From Candidatus Omnitrophota bacterium (lineage in GTDB: Bacteria; Omnitrophota; Omnitrophia; Omnitrophales; Aquincolibacteriaceae): a stretch of DNA of 35,583 nt. Under the pieces are notes generated by a model that searched no databases, was not told the DNA's origin, and saw only the letters and a program-made list of their open reading frames with translations. Location: NCBI GenBank assembly GCA_016930235.1, contig JAFGHI010000041.1:1-35583 (forward strand), in the 5' to 3' direction. A program made the position numbers and the translations under genes. Every line of letters begins with the position of its first letter. The stretch's first letter is position 1. This document shows positions 22,801 to 26,652 of the stretch, one piece after another.

Positions 22801-25575
22801 CCGATCATGGCCGAAGGGGAAAATAAGCCTTCTCACTGGGGGTACTTGTTTGCAATTCGTTATGGGCAGATATTGGATTATTTTGCCCATTATCGTCGAT
22901 TGATTGAAGCCGGTGTTTTAGAACCCCAAAAAGTCGGGCGCGTTCTGGAATTGGCTTCGGGTAATTGGTGTTACGCACCGATCTACCCTCGTCTCTTCCC
23001 CAATTTTCAAAAGGCGTTTGCTATTGACCACAATATCGGTGGAAAACGTGTTTTTGATAAGAGGTATCGACAGGTATTCGGTTTAGATCCCGAAAAATTT
23101 GTGATGCATCCTTATGATGATGGATCGATCCGGATACTTGAGGTCGATGAAAAACTTCAAGCTTTTGTTCACGAGAATGGAAAATTTGATCTTGTGTCAC
23201 TCCAGACATTCTTACCCGAACAATTTCCCCCGGGCCCTGGAACACAGTCGGATGTCTATGGGCAAAGGTACGAAGCGGAGGATCATTACAAACTTCTCGT
23301 GAATATCAGCCGTCTGCTAACACCTGAAGGAAAGTTGGTTATTTCATTTAAAGGTTGGGATGCTCACGGAAGTTATTCAGTTCAATTTTTATGGGAAATC
23401 CTAAAGAAGATTTCCCATGAATCTTTTACCGACTGGCGTGTTGATCAAGCGCCTTTTGGTTCCATTGGTGCCGGAGAACAGCTGATCTTTGTCCTTTCGC
23501 AGCCGGAACTTGCCAAGGTAGAGGATCTTTTTTGGCAGTATGCGGAAGAAATGAGAGAGAAAGGGGAGCGTTCGCATACGATCGATGCTTATGAGAGGTT
23601 ACTGGAGCTGCATCCTGAGAGAACGGATCTTTATTTCTATTTGGGAGAGGCCTACACTCAGATAAAGAGCAATGATCCGTATTATGTCGGGAATGCACTG
23701 ATGTATCTTCTCGCCTATCTTGAAAGAGATAGTGAACAAAAATTTGCTGCGCAGGTGCGTCAAAACTTAAGAGAAATTGTCGAGAATCGTGAAACGGCCG
23801 GCCTTGATGGTTATCATCGGAATTGGATTGAGGAGCATCGTCGAATGGGTCAAATGGAGCAATATCAAAAATATCGCCGGCAAGAAAGAAAAGCATTGCA
23901 TTGGTCACTGCGCTTCGATCCGACTCGTAAGTCGCACCGGCTGAGATTAGCTCACCATTATTGGAAAGCAGGCAAGCACTGGCTGGCCACACAAACGGCA
24001 TTGGATCGTATCACTTATCGTCCCGTGACCGATGAAGAAGTTATGAATTATATCAACAATTATCTCGCCGAGCATGGAAGACGGCAATCGATCCTTATTC
24101 CAGAGAGATTAACGGGTGATGCCTTGCCCGTAAAACAGGCTAAGCGTGCCGAACTGCGCGAGACAGAGGCTGTTCTTTATCCTGATTTTGTTTACCCCGA
24201 GCCGCCGGTATTTTTTGTCACAAGCCGGATGATCGGGGATAAGGATATCTATGGCCGCCATTTGAATTCTGAGGAGATTCAAAAAATTCTCCGGTCCGAA
24301 GCATTTAAGGGGCTTTCCGATGCGGAGCGAAATCTTTTTCAGCGCATCGCTGGATTTACGCAAGGCGTTGTGATCGTGAATCAGAATATCCTCAAGCAAC
24401 CGGATCTTTTAAGGAAAACCCTAAGGCATGATTTCTTCCATGATGGCATTGCCTCGAATCTTGAAATGAAAGCAGTTTTGGGGCGCATTTTTGAAGCTTG
24501 GAAAGCAAAGCGTCACAATTTGGAGCAAGCTCTAAGCGAAATTTTTCCTATTTATCGGAACTTTTGGTTTTATGCGGCAAGCGAAGTTAAAGGCGGGGAA
24601 GTTTTCTCCCAGATATTCGAACCTTCACCTTCAGCCAGCCGGCATTGGATTCAACCGAAATGGGAAGCTTTGAAAGCAGAATTGATAGAGTTGGTTGCAG
24701 GAGAAGATGCCGATTCTGAATTTCGTTCAGCTTGGGAATTCGCTCAAGGGGTGCGTGAAAGAGCTATTCAGCAAGCTGAAAAAGTGATGGCGCTCATTCA
24801 AGTCGGGGATAACGGGAAAGTGAGCGTGAGGCCTTATCGAAGACCCGGTGACTACTGGCGCTCGGAATTACGAATAGCAGAAGCTGGAAGCTTGAGGCTG
24901 GATGCTGGAGAAAATATGCCTTTCCCAGCTTCTAGCTTCCCGCTACCAGCTTCAGCGTTACCTGAATACGCCGAGGCGCATTCGGTTTCATCGGAGAGTG
25001 TTTTAAAAGTTGTGGTGGATGTGATGGATGGGGTACTGCCTCTCTCGATTAGTCAGTTGGCGGGGTCCCTTCTTGTCCGATTCTTTGGGGAGCCTGAAGT
25101 GATCGATCCTCATAAGGATGTGGAAGCGGCAAGAAGAATCGTGGCACATGTTGACACGAAACATCTTGGCGCTTTTGTCTTGGGACGGGATTTTGCCCTC
25201 CAAAAGGGCGGGCTTGAAGCGATCCTGAAACTCCATCCTCACATTCCCATCGCTGTCCTGGTGGATGATGATGAGCTTGTGGCCATGCTCGAAAAGGATT
25301 ACCCGGATGTCCTGGCGGTTCGAAATGTTTGGGAAGCTCAATCCTCACTGCGCGAGCGGATGCGATTGGCTGATGATTCGGCGACTCGAAATAAGATTGC
25401 GGGTGTGGCGAGTTCCGATGAACTTGATGTCGCTGAACTTCTCCAACAGGTTGTCGATGATGTCACCGTGATGACGGCCGTGATGTTTGAAAAGTTCCGC
25501 ACCTTTGTCGGCGAGCAGATCGCTCACCTCATGAGCGAACTTGAGAGCCGCATCCAAATCGCACAATCCGCGTAA
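10807..25575 (+). CDS. Giant RSELR polyprotein, C-terminal ORF (4922 codons)
   Basis: The frame is open from 10717; the first ATG is at 10807, with GGGAGG (10790-10795) 11 bases before it, and it overlaps the preceding ORF by 34 bases. There is no signal peptide of its own. Order: domain A1 (10920-11490), domain B1 (11641-12110), a large unrecognised helical region (12110-14570), A2 (14780-15400), B2 (15850-16320), a helical region (16440-17330), B3 (17385-17840), a two-helix membrane domain (18013-18762), three solenoid blocks (18832-22365), a methyltransferase-like domain plus TPR (22495-24140), a zincin-like domain (24160-24858) and a terminal alpha/beta domain (24955-25575). Pro/Gln/Lys-rich linkers lie near 11500-11640, 13140-13200, 16320-16450 and 17000-17080. 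Sixteen RSELR-type boxes mark the borders. Missing a leader, it only makes sense as the continuation of the upstream ORF or as a translationally coupled partner. Function is unknown. Confidence 0.87.
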   Translation: MLFPASSIKPLASVGEERLRSELREEPESVAAITPDKIKPTEFIQEIQAKIRAGNSQIFDAIEAGQFEEAAGLIDGESAPAFKITALSYLALAEAVKDDVDSSFRHLALAERLIDRLYGKAQGTPEFEEPVRYFYGLVVKIFENVMNKTGVPPDPSRPEIPVNPKSDTGALFKLLLGKLQGIEDLYVGKGRNFLRMKDVRSTNIYKDRLWKYEREKSGKQAAKEVTKRDLPPTPQRQTVQSAVPDRSKTSEQAPLPRQRVRADSMPGPQIGIQRVNPNPPYEAVSREVYRPLAKPFPQDLLDSPVRAISLDSDAHKDNSTAALKGAVVLLIDFLAFQKALGPHASQKITQAYINRLQTFLSIPTIRAVVIYNAVNPMSLLMRKFILQRGNPPPLVAVVQRLNMPSRSAVNLKDALFDVVIHEEGEGVSVYFEAAKFPGARKSAEDQRFADAVRKLDPKKIEDVRVLRALQASLELINGEIDDPEELTPVSLDAARAVGMSEEAMREPGTRNRNLIDHLFNIGSDQGLQKALCALWDQKEAAALRLSGMVARHATVDSGDIPSYLAWQGDALVLAPGYLEVVESLQEEIERDIAPDARTIDRLLKQNADGKRKYVADPVQEMRKSAIDNVGILVRWAQWKNHLPENLAPDYPERVKSLQAVREARVRAALVNSLAGRGLIWEELVLAATSSDKENPALLQKLLEGVLSEIQLPEDYRPKISRIANDLTNFMKKKGKDIRTREDLARGMKSHGGLKPFLDQAAWIDRFSEQFSFQKKVKKAAPEPAQPAQVKEESLLPVPSPTSSERYFILSGHFYNDNDYRDGLIPALDEVIQEAQAGGESPKILIEAYPTIPDVHSTIILEILKKYGEGALDPWLARNGYRLTNREKNTLVAFSREWERHYKKGGAQFILFLESKGPLVREGFELLFHMMNVNLNMMSRTMPPGQKRSMYTAEFWDLLDRYHVAHQFFVSSGEFVRFYFLRDFCTQEIFRAVIGGGDQQFEYATGIARKIVEAQKEYIKSGGQFYGVARALGEALSTKSIIALMSSPPTDYHWGFLEGGQSVALYRADIPTLDFADDAAQKSLKGEAFSENDLRQISARQVLFEIMWESFRRRYTTLSARTAKILLRRVLSGENFETGLPGEFSGIEEDDVRAVLGVIASQYPDIKAKVTAAVDRRIEDQLRDGSLQEPDVKNNRAFLFNVFVRDAILDIVLACMEVNGRWPEDVIQLLRGDRDPPDLALGSRLIRQDLTGQTRPDYLKVRAPQKTANAKTSRTPAGRKKRKRSELRENKLQASGRMLQKQDLEPAAGSLKLGDRSELREQSAAENSVPLTRFMTGFRDRVSIFSPEILRQIETGKWVDAGAALRTEVAQASGELMEGVILAYAYLAVHYAHAGEFSSASNTLHNAKVLFNENFGGGQRFADMTVEYLFGAHVKVYEIIRDQVGMHPQKGNGFISINGYSEAQALQILEPVIRDGVEINKNFGKEVIPDVDWRKENVRFRTRRRDSQQFKVYAGKFREWKRQYLFKHHREKILGLGSFRDFKDFVSGSRVILGEDYYTKEYYQDMQAVLEGILGADFQAIQLNRQAARQLFPALKTRLNENLIGIGAFRRVGQLEYKLHRFLLEIDRIDPETGELRSELRESRLQASSYRLQEEILRPAASSLKPDNRSELRDEASPMAQGLGAYPANLWVTGDIHQSSDNPFPKELQGVPIKAITLDNPHHEGNKTAHLQGAAVLFVNYREWNRMMTRHKSVNAKRTAQDRRYFDRLNAFSSIPSLRALIFTDAEWVAASEAARHYPKFPLIASFRRLFANRDDLMFEISLQVQNGEVILNLDPKGQQGGQTAKTADQSAPLQTKEIVPPQTGPRQAGGIHQPIPAVVPVIEDAVIPAELDFVPTKLLELIFGSPLVNAQTGRSLFDGSRQAVLHRDIAEMHFIQKKSLQEMTDYLRQHDKRYQDKPDDKVYASLNAMLNTMRKELGEDPDISALAEKMLRAAEKLSEEGRYLFKWVYLPASGDRHKTLTLKEAFSRFQKQGFTGDYKAFLELVRGLPEKIYAVLQGDVVQEVQPVREEVQISVNQVPAKEEPPAVKTPDSPFEVFLGTIPRTQYYGIQLARLLREMHEAVGEKDREKFELAVRAYKAYFHDVREKNKHGHMSLEIANAYEYAGVWIAEFEQTFGGRSELRTLTDSGVEGNGSRHVGLINELTADPFPPELQGVSVKAVSVDNSLYSGNKTAGLQDAVVVFLDYQVWQKSMSGAKNRGNANKGHDKSYLERILTYLSVPTVRALVVTNATGGEPGILRRFYGRPSLIAVFPGLEINQRDLAFQVSLRVEGGKAILDLNPKGNQVPAQSFGPTAQRAEARDHGSSELRGTEASLSEERRRSELRPESRDSGTPFRTGRSELRMAWRPTRRAVYGFTAAGLLFFAGLWVSGRNGRLEEEAKLRVVDLRSVWRGKKIRWIDRTKSKVLDHDAEITQAIDSVLTALERLPSQAARRRLDQIAGFELTDGGRTGENVSTVVIKIYPNEGLGDISPEFETHKIRLDDSKTDDLAVLQSNVYGEDFGDVVRSRMRLKSLKYSLVGTVILALGGFVVLGGLISFFRSWSDNLRENVDERRRRKAEKLFEGSPEAKNRRTRIYLEDREQRQRRRDAEDHWRSELRPESRDSGTPFGTGRSELREEGGIESTIAELLKEGYDDKALGHYREFIENAMEHLGDIDYKRDLEGFHEILVAVKKVFLVDIQQIIRREKNPRTRQEQLRPYQAFSRAYTEETLRYMKAWPGEYYESEIVQKEFAIPMSEWAQILRYLDLYDETIELLEFFVSRMKWQGNRYFEYHLLSAYSSKATAYYRNQQIKESRAAHRKAVLHFARWVKTVGFDNPDNEKTFKSLMTSVTEVSKEVRDPTSSGQPFAEAIHELKEVFLEIVPVQGKTASPELIDSIGTMINAMGKFWIDLGKIDEAESFVNAMAKHLIPTAYTLQLLARIAVARKNWDLAWGLVDSIRGTFPNFEVGLVIAMVRDEMQAAKGTMPRWPDLGLGETFAKTTMAKLSELEQERTGQRPSKSPSPKQQIELIIRDMRDLNERISKKTIDDARAQQELEKLSKVIERSDIPDEEKTELAEILWGLTWMEQDEISNRLKAVEGRRSELREGGLDRRIFELLLEAKTDERKRWQALELFEEFLKGAQTRLAVRAREDRIKEDFGIFWRSFRHLVDNVDSRIGAVIRQKIRDKYTRERLIEPHRPFARRLTRAARAYMANWRPEDFNVEDRSVLSSINYLGMTLRVSDLDHEWVDFFKSVPRDTTIGQDGRFHFHNLKAYQTVTNALYQEGKQFRWSNDKVKLGQLEREKRLARSEAVWSFVIWVRETKLSKPEAKVIMLTASWVKDVVSLAHDQEPQVREDAVHTLEELSRIFENVVPRVEPRSLTDEMWGAIGSIYSSLALYWSDKEEYGKAKQLTHISMGLPVPRIYALRNLARIAAKEGNFDQAENYIREIEKLDASFALGVKVMMVRIKIRRLQEAGFSDRSKDTDLEALVRKYRIFVDEAVSTEDETLWEKSLGPFRDFLIKVTMPFEDLFWDIWESEGDEELDGKGIQSLGPYAEEVARATQKYLEALPHSVIREETDIMELIVLIGDMARGLRFLGMTWSASPIVKVFMHKAGLRRTQILQVELFKIYYSVASRLYKEGRVRESFPVRIEAAEHFAAWLPAAELKRENKMVFREAGFIISDVAGSTRRGQVEYQQKAKQVLGEIASGIRGIVLKRQNPVPVDYANLFEMILDKIAQAWIELGELDRAEDLSRFVLELPILKKGYAFHNLALIAAHRGDFEGAEQIIARGKKEDPKFDWSRTEGAVSQIQLGGRSELRGTEVGNWRLEARKEMLFPASSVKPLASLSEEHWRSELRETVDAGTQSMLEQIRQGTYPAWLSRLPAGVAPHIRERLFELFNIPERYKTYNLWSLGHYHGPNGMGAYYHENPLTNRYLDLEGELGILRDWFSGWPEMYQTTPIMAEGENKPSHWGYLFAIRYGQILDYFAHYRRLIEAGVLEPQKVGRVLELASGNWCYAPIYPRLFPNFQKAFAIDHNIGGKRVFDKRYRQVFGLDPEKFVMHPYDDGSIRILEVDEKLQAFVHENGKFDLVSLQTFLPEQFPPGPGTQSDVYGQRYEAEDHYKLLVNISRLLTPEGKLVISFKGWDAHGSYSVQFLWEILKKISHESFTDWRVDQAPFGSIGAGEQLIFVLSQPELAKVEDLFWQYAEEMREKGERSHTIDAYERLLELHPERTDLYFYLGEAYTQIKSNDPYYVGNALMYLLAYLERDSEQKFAAQVRQNLREIVENRETAGLDGYHRNWIEEHRRMGQMEQYQKYRRQERKALHWSLRFDPTRKSHRLRLAHHYWKAGKHWLATQTALDRITYRPVTDEEVMNYINNYLAEHGRRQSILIPERLTGDALPVKQAKRAELRETEAVLYPDFVYPEPPVFFVTSRMIGDKDIYGRHLNSEEIQKILRSEAFKGLSDAERNLFQRIAGFTQGVVIVNQNILKQPDLLRKTLRHDFFHDGIASNLEMKAVLGRIFEAWKAKRHNLEQALSEIFPIYRNFWFYAASEVKGGEVFSQIFEPSPSASRHWIQPKWEALKAELIELVAGEDADSEFRSAWEFAQGVRERAIQQAEKVMALIQVGDNGKVSVRPYRRPGDYWRSELRIAEAGSLRLDAGENMPFPASSFPLPASALPEYAEAHSVSSESVLKVVVDVMDGVLPLSISQLAGSLLVRFFGEPEVIDPHKDVEAARRIVAHVDTKHLGAFVLGRDFALQKGGLEAILKLHPHIPIAVLVDDDELVAMLEKDYPDVLAVRNVWEAQSSLRERMRLADDSATRNKIAGVASSDELDVAELLQQVVDDVTVMTAVMFEKFRTFVGEQIAHLMSELESRIQIAQSA
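10920..11490 (+). other. Domain A, copy 1
   Basis: Helical, TPR-like domain: an I.AGQFEEAAGLI helix, then an LSYLALAEAV helix, an FRHLALAERLIDRLYG helix and a YFYGLVVKIFENV helix. The same order is seen in copy 2, followed in both by a basic helix. Confidence 0.6.
11641..12110 (+). other. Domain B, copy 1
   Basis: An alpha/beta domain of about 155 residues. Its shared pattern is PFPxxL...P(V)(R/K)A(I/V), then N.TA.L.(G/D)A.V.(F/L), then L..(F/Y).S(I/V)P(T/S).RA. It has no recognised family. Copies follow at 15850 and 17385. Confidence 0.72.
14668..14748. repeat. GCAGC/CAGGC linker repeat between two RSELR boxes, copy 1
   Basis: It lies between RSELR at 14653 and 14749. The words CAGGCCTCAGGCCGC and GCTGCAAAAA resemble the intergenic repeats at 2031-2097 and 35526-35570. 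It is translated as a low-complexity linker (LQASGRMLQ...AAGSLKLG). Confidence 0.8.
14780..15400 (+). other. Domain A, copy 2
   Basis: It follows an RSELR-linker-RSELR cassette. Helices match copy 1 in order (IETGKWVDAGAAL, LAYAYLAVHYAHAGE, VEYLFGAHVKVYEII), but identity is low. A basic helix follows, as in copy 1. Confidence 0.6.
15727..15807. repeat. GCAGC/CAGGC linker repeat between two RSELR boxes, copy 2
   Basis: It lies between RSELR at 15712 and 15808 and has the same 81-base length as the cassette at 14668-14748, with a similar peptide (LQASSYRLQ...AASSLKP). Words GCTGCAAGCTTCAAGC and GCCTGCAGCC relate it to the intergenic repeats. Confidence 0.8.
15850..16320 (+). other. Domain B, copy 2
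   Basis: It keeps PFPKELQGVPIKAI, NKTAHLQGAAVLFV and SSIPSLRALIF of the shared pattern and ends LNLDPKG, as copy 3 does (LDLNPKG). It starts just after an RSELR box. Confidence 0.75.
17385..17840 (+). other. Domain B, copy 3
   Basis: It keeps PFPPELQGVSVKAV, NKTAGLQDAVVVFL and LSVPTVRALVV, and ends LDLNPKG. It is closer to copy 2 than to copy 1, so the last duplication was probably between copies 2 and 3. Confidence 0.75.
17911..17943. repeat. Short linker remnant between SSELR and RSELR
   Basis: A GGTACGGAAGCTTC start followed directly by a GAGCGAAGAACGCC end looks like the long GGTAC...GAAGAA element with its middle deleted. It is translated GTEASLSEERR. Confidence 0.6.
17958..18012. repeat. 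PESRDSG linker element, copy 2
   Basis: A perfect 9-bp stem (17958-17966/17971-17979, loop CCGT) with a tail ending in RSELR at 17998-18012. From 17956 on it matches copy 3 at all but two positions. Confidence 0.9.
18013..18762 (+). other. Domain with two transmembrane helices
   Basis: Hydrophobic helices near 18037-18090 (AVYGFTAAGLLFFAGLWV) and 18535-18600 (VGTVILALGGFVVLGGLI) bracket about 145 polar residues. A very basic, charged tail follows up to RSELR at 18763. The middle domain was not recognised. Confidence 0.72.
18777..18831. repeat. PESRDSG linker element, copy 3
   Basis: The same stem at 18777-18785/18790-18798. The tail holds CGTTCGGAACTG (18803-18814) and, 14 bases on, CGTTCCGAACTG (18817-18828). 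Only the second is read in frame as RSEL. Confidence 0.9.
18832..20223 (+). other. TPR-like solenoid block, copy 1
   Basis: An all-helical block starting just after RSELR. It shares three signposts with the next two blocks: an ESRAAHRKAVLHFARWV helix, an MGKFWIDLGKIDEAESF helix and an LLARIAVARKNWDLAWGLV helix. The last pair has the length and small/large pattern of TPR helices. It ends with a charged coiled-coil-like stretch before RSELR at 20224. Confidence 0.75.
20239..21345 (+). other. TPR-like solenoid block, copy 2
   Basis: It starts right after RSELR at 20224. Its signposts are RSEAVWSFVIWV, SSLALYWSDKEEYGKAKQL and LRNLARIAAKEGNFDQAENY, in the same order and spacing as in copy 1. Confidence 0.75.
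21346..22365 (+). other. TPR-like solenoid block, copy 3
   Basis: Signposts are PVRIEAAEHFAAWL, IAQAWIELGELDRAEDL and HNLALIAAHRGDFEGAEQII. There is no RSELR box at its start; the border reads SDRSKDTD, which may be a decayed box. It ends at RSELR 22366. Confidence 0.72.
22381..22479. repeat. GAAGCTGG-type linker repeat between two RSELR boxes
   Basis: Repeated (G)AAGTTGGAAACTGG words pair loosely with CCAGCATCCAGCG...CTAGCTTC. It is read in one frame between RSELR at 22366 and 22480, with the peptide MLFPASSVKPLAS that recurs at the ORF junction (10807). Confidence 0.82.
22495..24140 (+). other. Methyltransferase-like domain followed by TPR helices
   Basis: GRVLELASGNW (about residues 4044-4054 of this ORF) fits motif I of class I SAM-dependent methyltransferases, FDLVSLQTFLP fits the motif IV strand, and LLTPEGKLVISFKGWD fits the strand after it. 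An ~140-residue helical region precedes the fold. Then YERLLELHPERTDLYFYLGEAYTQ matches a TPR repeat, and an Arg/His-rich helix ends the segment. The substrate is unknown. Confidence 0.65.
24160..24858 (+). other. Zincin-like domain with HDFFH motif
   Basis: After RAELR (24145) comes an alpha/beta stretch with GVVIVNQNIL, then a helix holding HDFFHDG (24427-24447, His4541 of this ORF). HDxxH is the spacing of the HExxH zinc-peptidase motif with Asp for Glu. A third ligand cannot be placed with confidence. If active, it could be a processing protease for the chain, which is speculative. Confidence 0.4.
24874..24960. repeat. GAAGCTGG-type linker repeat after the last RSELR
   Basis: GAAGCTGGAAGCTTGAGGCTGG on the left pairs with CCAGCTTCTAGCTTC and ACCAGCTTC on the right around an AT-rich loop. 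It follows RSELR at 24859 and has no second box after it. Confidence 0.75.
24955..25575 (+). other. C-terminal alpha/beta domain of the giant protein
   Basis: It has alternating strands and helices (VLKVVVDVMDG, LGAFVLGRDFAL, IPIAVLVDDDELV, DVLAVRNVWEA) reminiscent of a receiver-like or Rossmann-like fold. It then ends in a long charged helix. No catalytic residues were recognised. Confidence 0.45.
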
Positions 25576-25581
25576 AAAGGG

Positions 25582-25650
25582 CACCAGTCACCAGAACACA
25601 TGAGCACCAGCAAAACTTTTACTGGTGACTGGTGTTCTGGTGCTCTGGTG
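25582..25650. repeat. Inverted CACCAG/CTGGTG repeat after the giant gene
   Basis: CACCAGTCACCAGAACAC (25582-25599) pairs with 25632-25650 with one extra base. It starts 7 bases after the stop at 25575 and could form a hairpin that ends transcription, though no T run follows the right arm. Confidence 0.8.
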
Positions 25651-25670
25651 CGCTAGGGTTTTTAATGCCG

Positions 25671-25700
25671 TTGATATCCGCGTCTGATCTGCGCTATTAT
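25671..25700 (+). promoter_or_regulatory. Sigma70-type promoter of mqnD, leaderless geometry
   Basis: TTGATA (25671-25676) and TATTAT (25695-25700) are 18 bases apart, each with 5 of 6 consensus bases. The expected start of transcription is at the ATG (25707). Confidence 0.6.
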
Positions 25701-25706
25701 CCTTTC

Positions 25707-26549
25707 ATGAATCAAACTGCAACAAAACTTATTCGTGTCGGGCATAGCCCGGATCCCGATGACGCCTTTATGTTTTACGCGCTAGCTCATGAGAAAATTC
25801 CGATGCAGGGTTTTCGTGTGGAACATGTGATTGAAGATATTGAAAGCCTGAATCAGCGGGCGCTTCAAGGGGAGCTGGAGGTAACGGCGGTTTCCTGTCA
25901 CGCTTATGCGTTTTTGTCTGATCGATACGTCGTGATGCGCTCCGGAGCCAGCATCGGCGATCAGTACGGGCCCATCCTTGTTTCGCGCGAACCGGTTCAG
26001 GATATTCGAGGCAAGAAGATCGGTATCCCGGGAAAATTAACAACGGCTTATCTTGTTCTTCAACTTTATGAAAGGGGAATCAATCCTGTCTTCCTTCCGT
26101 TTGATCAGATTTTGGGAGCTGTTCAATCCGGGCAAGTGGATCTTGGCCTCATTATCCACGAAGGACAGATTACTTACGATCAATTAGGATTGTCCAAGAT
26201 TGTTGATTTGGGTGCGTGGTGGTATGAGAAGACAAGACTCCCGCTTCCTTTAGGTATCGATATTATCCGCCGCGATTTGGGAAGAGGGACGATTCAGGAT
26301 TTCGCGCGTCTTTTTAAATCCAGCATTGAGTATGCCTTATCGCATCGGGAGCCGGCCCTTCAATATGCGATTCAATACGGCCGGGGACTTCGGGAAGACC
26401 TGAACGACCGTTTTGTGGGAATGTATGTGAACCCTTACACGGTGGAAATGGGAGAAAAAGGAGAAGCGGGTTTCAGGAGACTTTTTGAAGAAGGCTTCAA
26501 GCAGGGAATTTTACCGAAGAAGGTTGAGTTGGAGTTCAGCGAATTTTAG
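25707..26549 (+). CDS. mqnD: 1,4-dihydroxy-6-naphthoate synthase, MqnD
   Basis: MqnD converts cyclic de-hypoxanthine futalosine to 1,4-dihydroxy-6-naphthoate in the futalosine route to menaquinone, in the cytoplasm. The 280-residue product has the family's opening GHSPDPDDAFMFYAL (usual form GxSPCPNDTFxFYAL), an EDIESLNQRAL segment, PGKLTTAYLVLQLY, and GLIIHEGQITY followed by VDLGAWWYEKTRLPLPLG. His151 in GLIIHE matches the histidine considered catalytic in Thermus MqnD. The fold is periplasmic-binding-protein-like, but no signal peptide is present. The start at 25707 is supported by the promoter 7 bases upstream; the upstream ATG at 25665 (AGGG before it) is the alternative. No other menaquinone gene is adjacent. 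Confidence 0.9.
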   Translation: MNQTATKLIRVGHSPDPDDAFMFYALAHEKIPMQGFRVEHVIEDIESLNQRALQGELEVTAVSCHAYAFLSDRYVVMRSGASIGDQYGPILVSREPVQDIRGKKIGIPGKLTTAYLVLQLYERGINPVFLPFDQILGAVQSGQVDLGLIIHEGQITYDQLGLSKIVDLGAWWYEKTRLPLPLGIDIIRRDLGRGTIQDFARLFKSSIEYALSHREPALQYAIQYGRGLREDLNDRFVGMYVNPYTVEMGEKGEAGFRRLFEEGFKQGILPKKVELEFSEF

Positions 26550-26616
26550 ATTTGGGATTTTAGATTAGCATTTGAATCTGAAGGCATTTTTGATGTTCAA
26601 TCCAAAATCCGCAATC
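26549..26616. repeat. AT-rich inverted repeat overlapping the mqnD stop
   Basis: GATTTGGGATTTTAGATT (26549-26566) pairs with 26599-26616 at 15 of 18 positions. It begins on the last base of the mqnD stop codon. The rest of the short gap to 26652 is AT-rich. Confidence 0.75.
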
Positions 26617-26652
26617 CAAATTCCAAAAATTTAGATTTTTAATGACTATCTT

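Larger units (their letters stand above)
6611..24873 (+). other. Series of 23 RSELR-type pentapeptide boxes
   Basis: Exact RSELR starts at 7286, 8627, 8681, 9941, 10733, 10864, 14653, 14749, 15712, 15808, 17338, 17944, 17998, 18763, 18817, 20224, 22366, 22480 and 24859. Variants are RAELR at 6611 and 24145, RSEFR at 9125 and SSELR at 17896. All are in frame, mostly between domains. Leu is written with all six codons and the final Arg with all six codons, so the amino-acid sequence is what is kept. A processing, sorting or docking site is the simplest idea; no protease for it is identified here. Confidence 0.9.

Noticed and set aside
6611-24873. RSELR as a by-product of a conserved DNA word
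   Set aside because: Synonymous positions vary through all six Leu and all six Arg codons, so the DNA word is not what is conserved.
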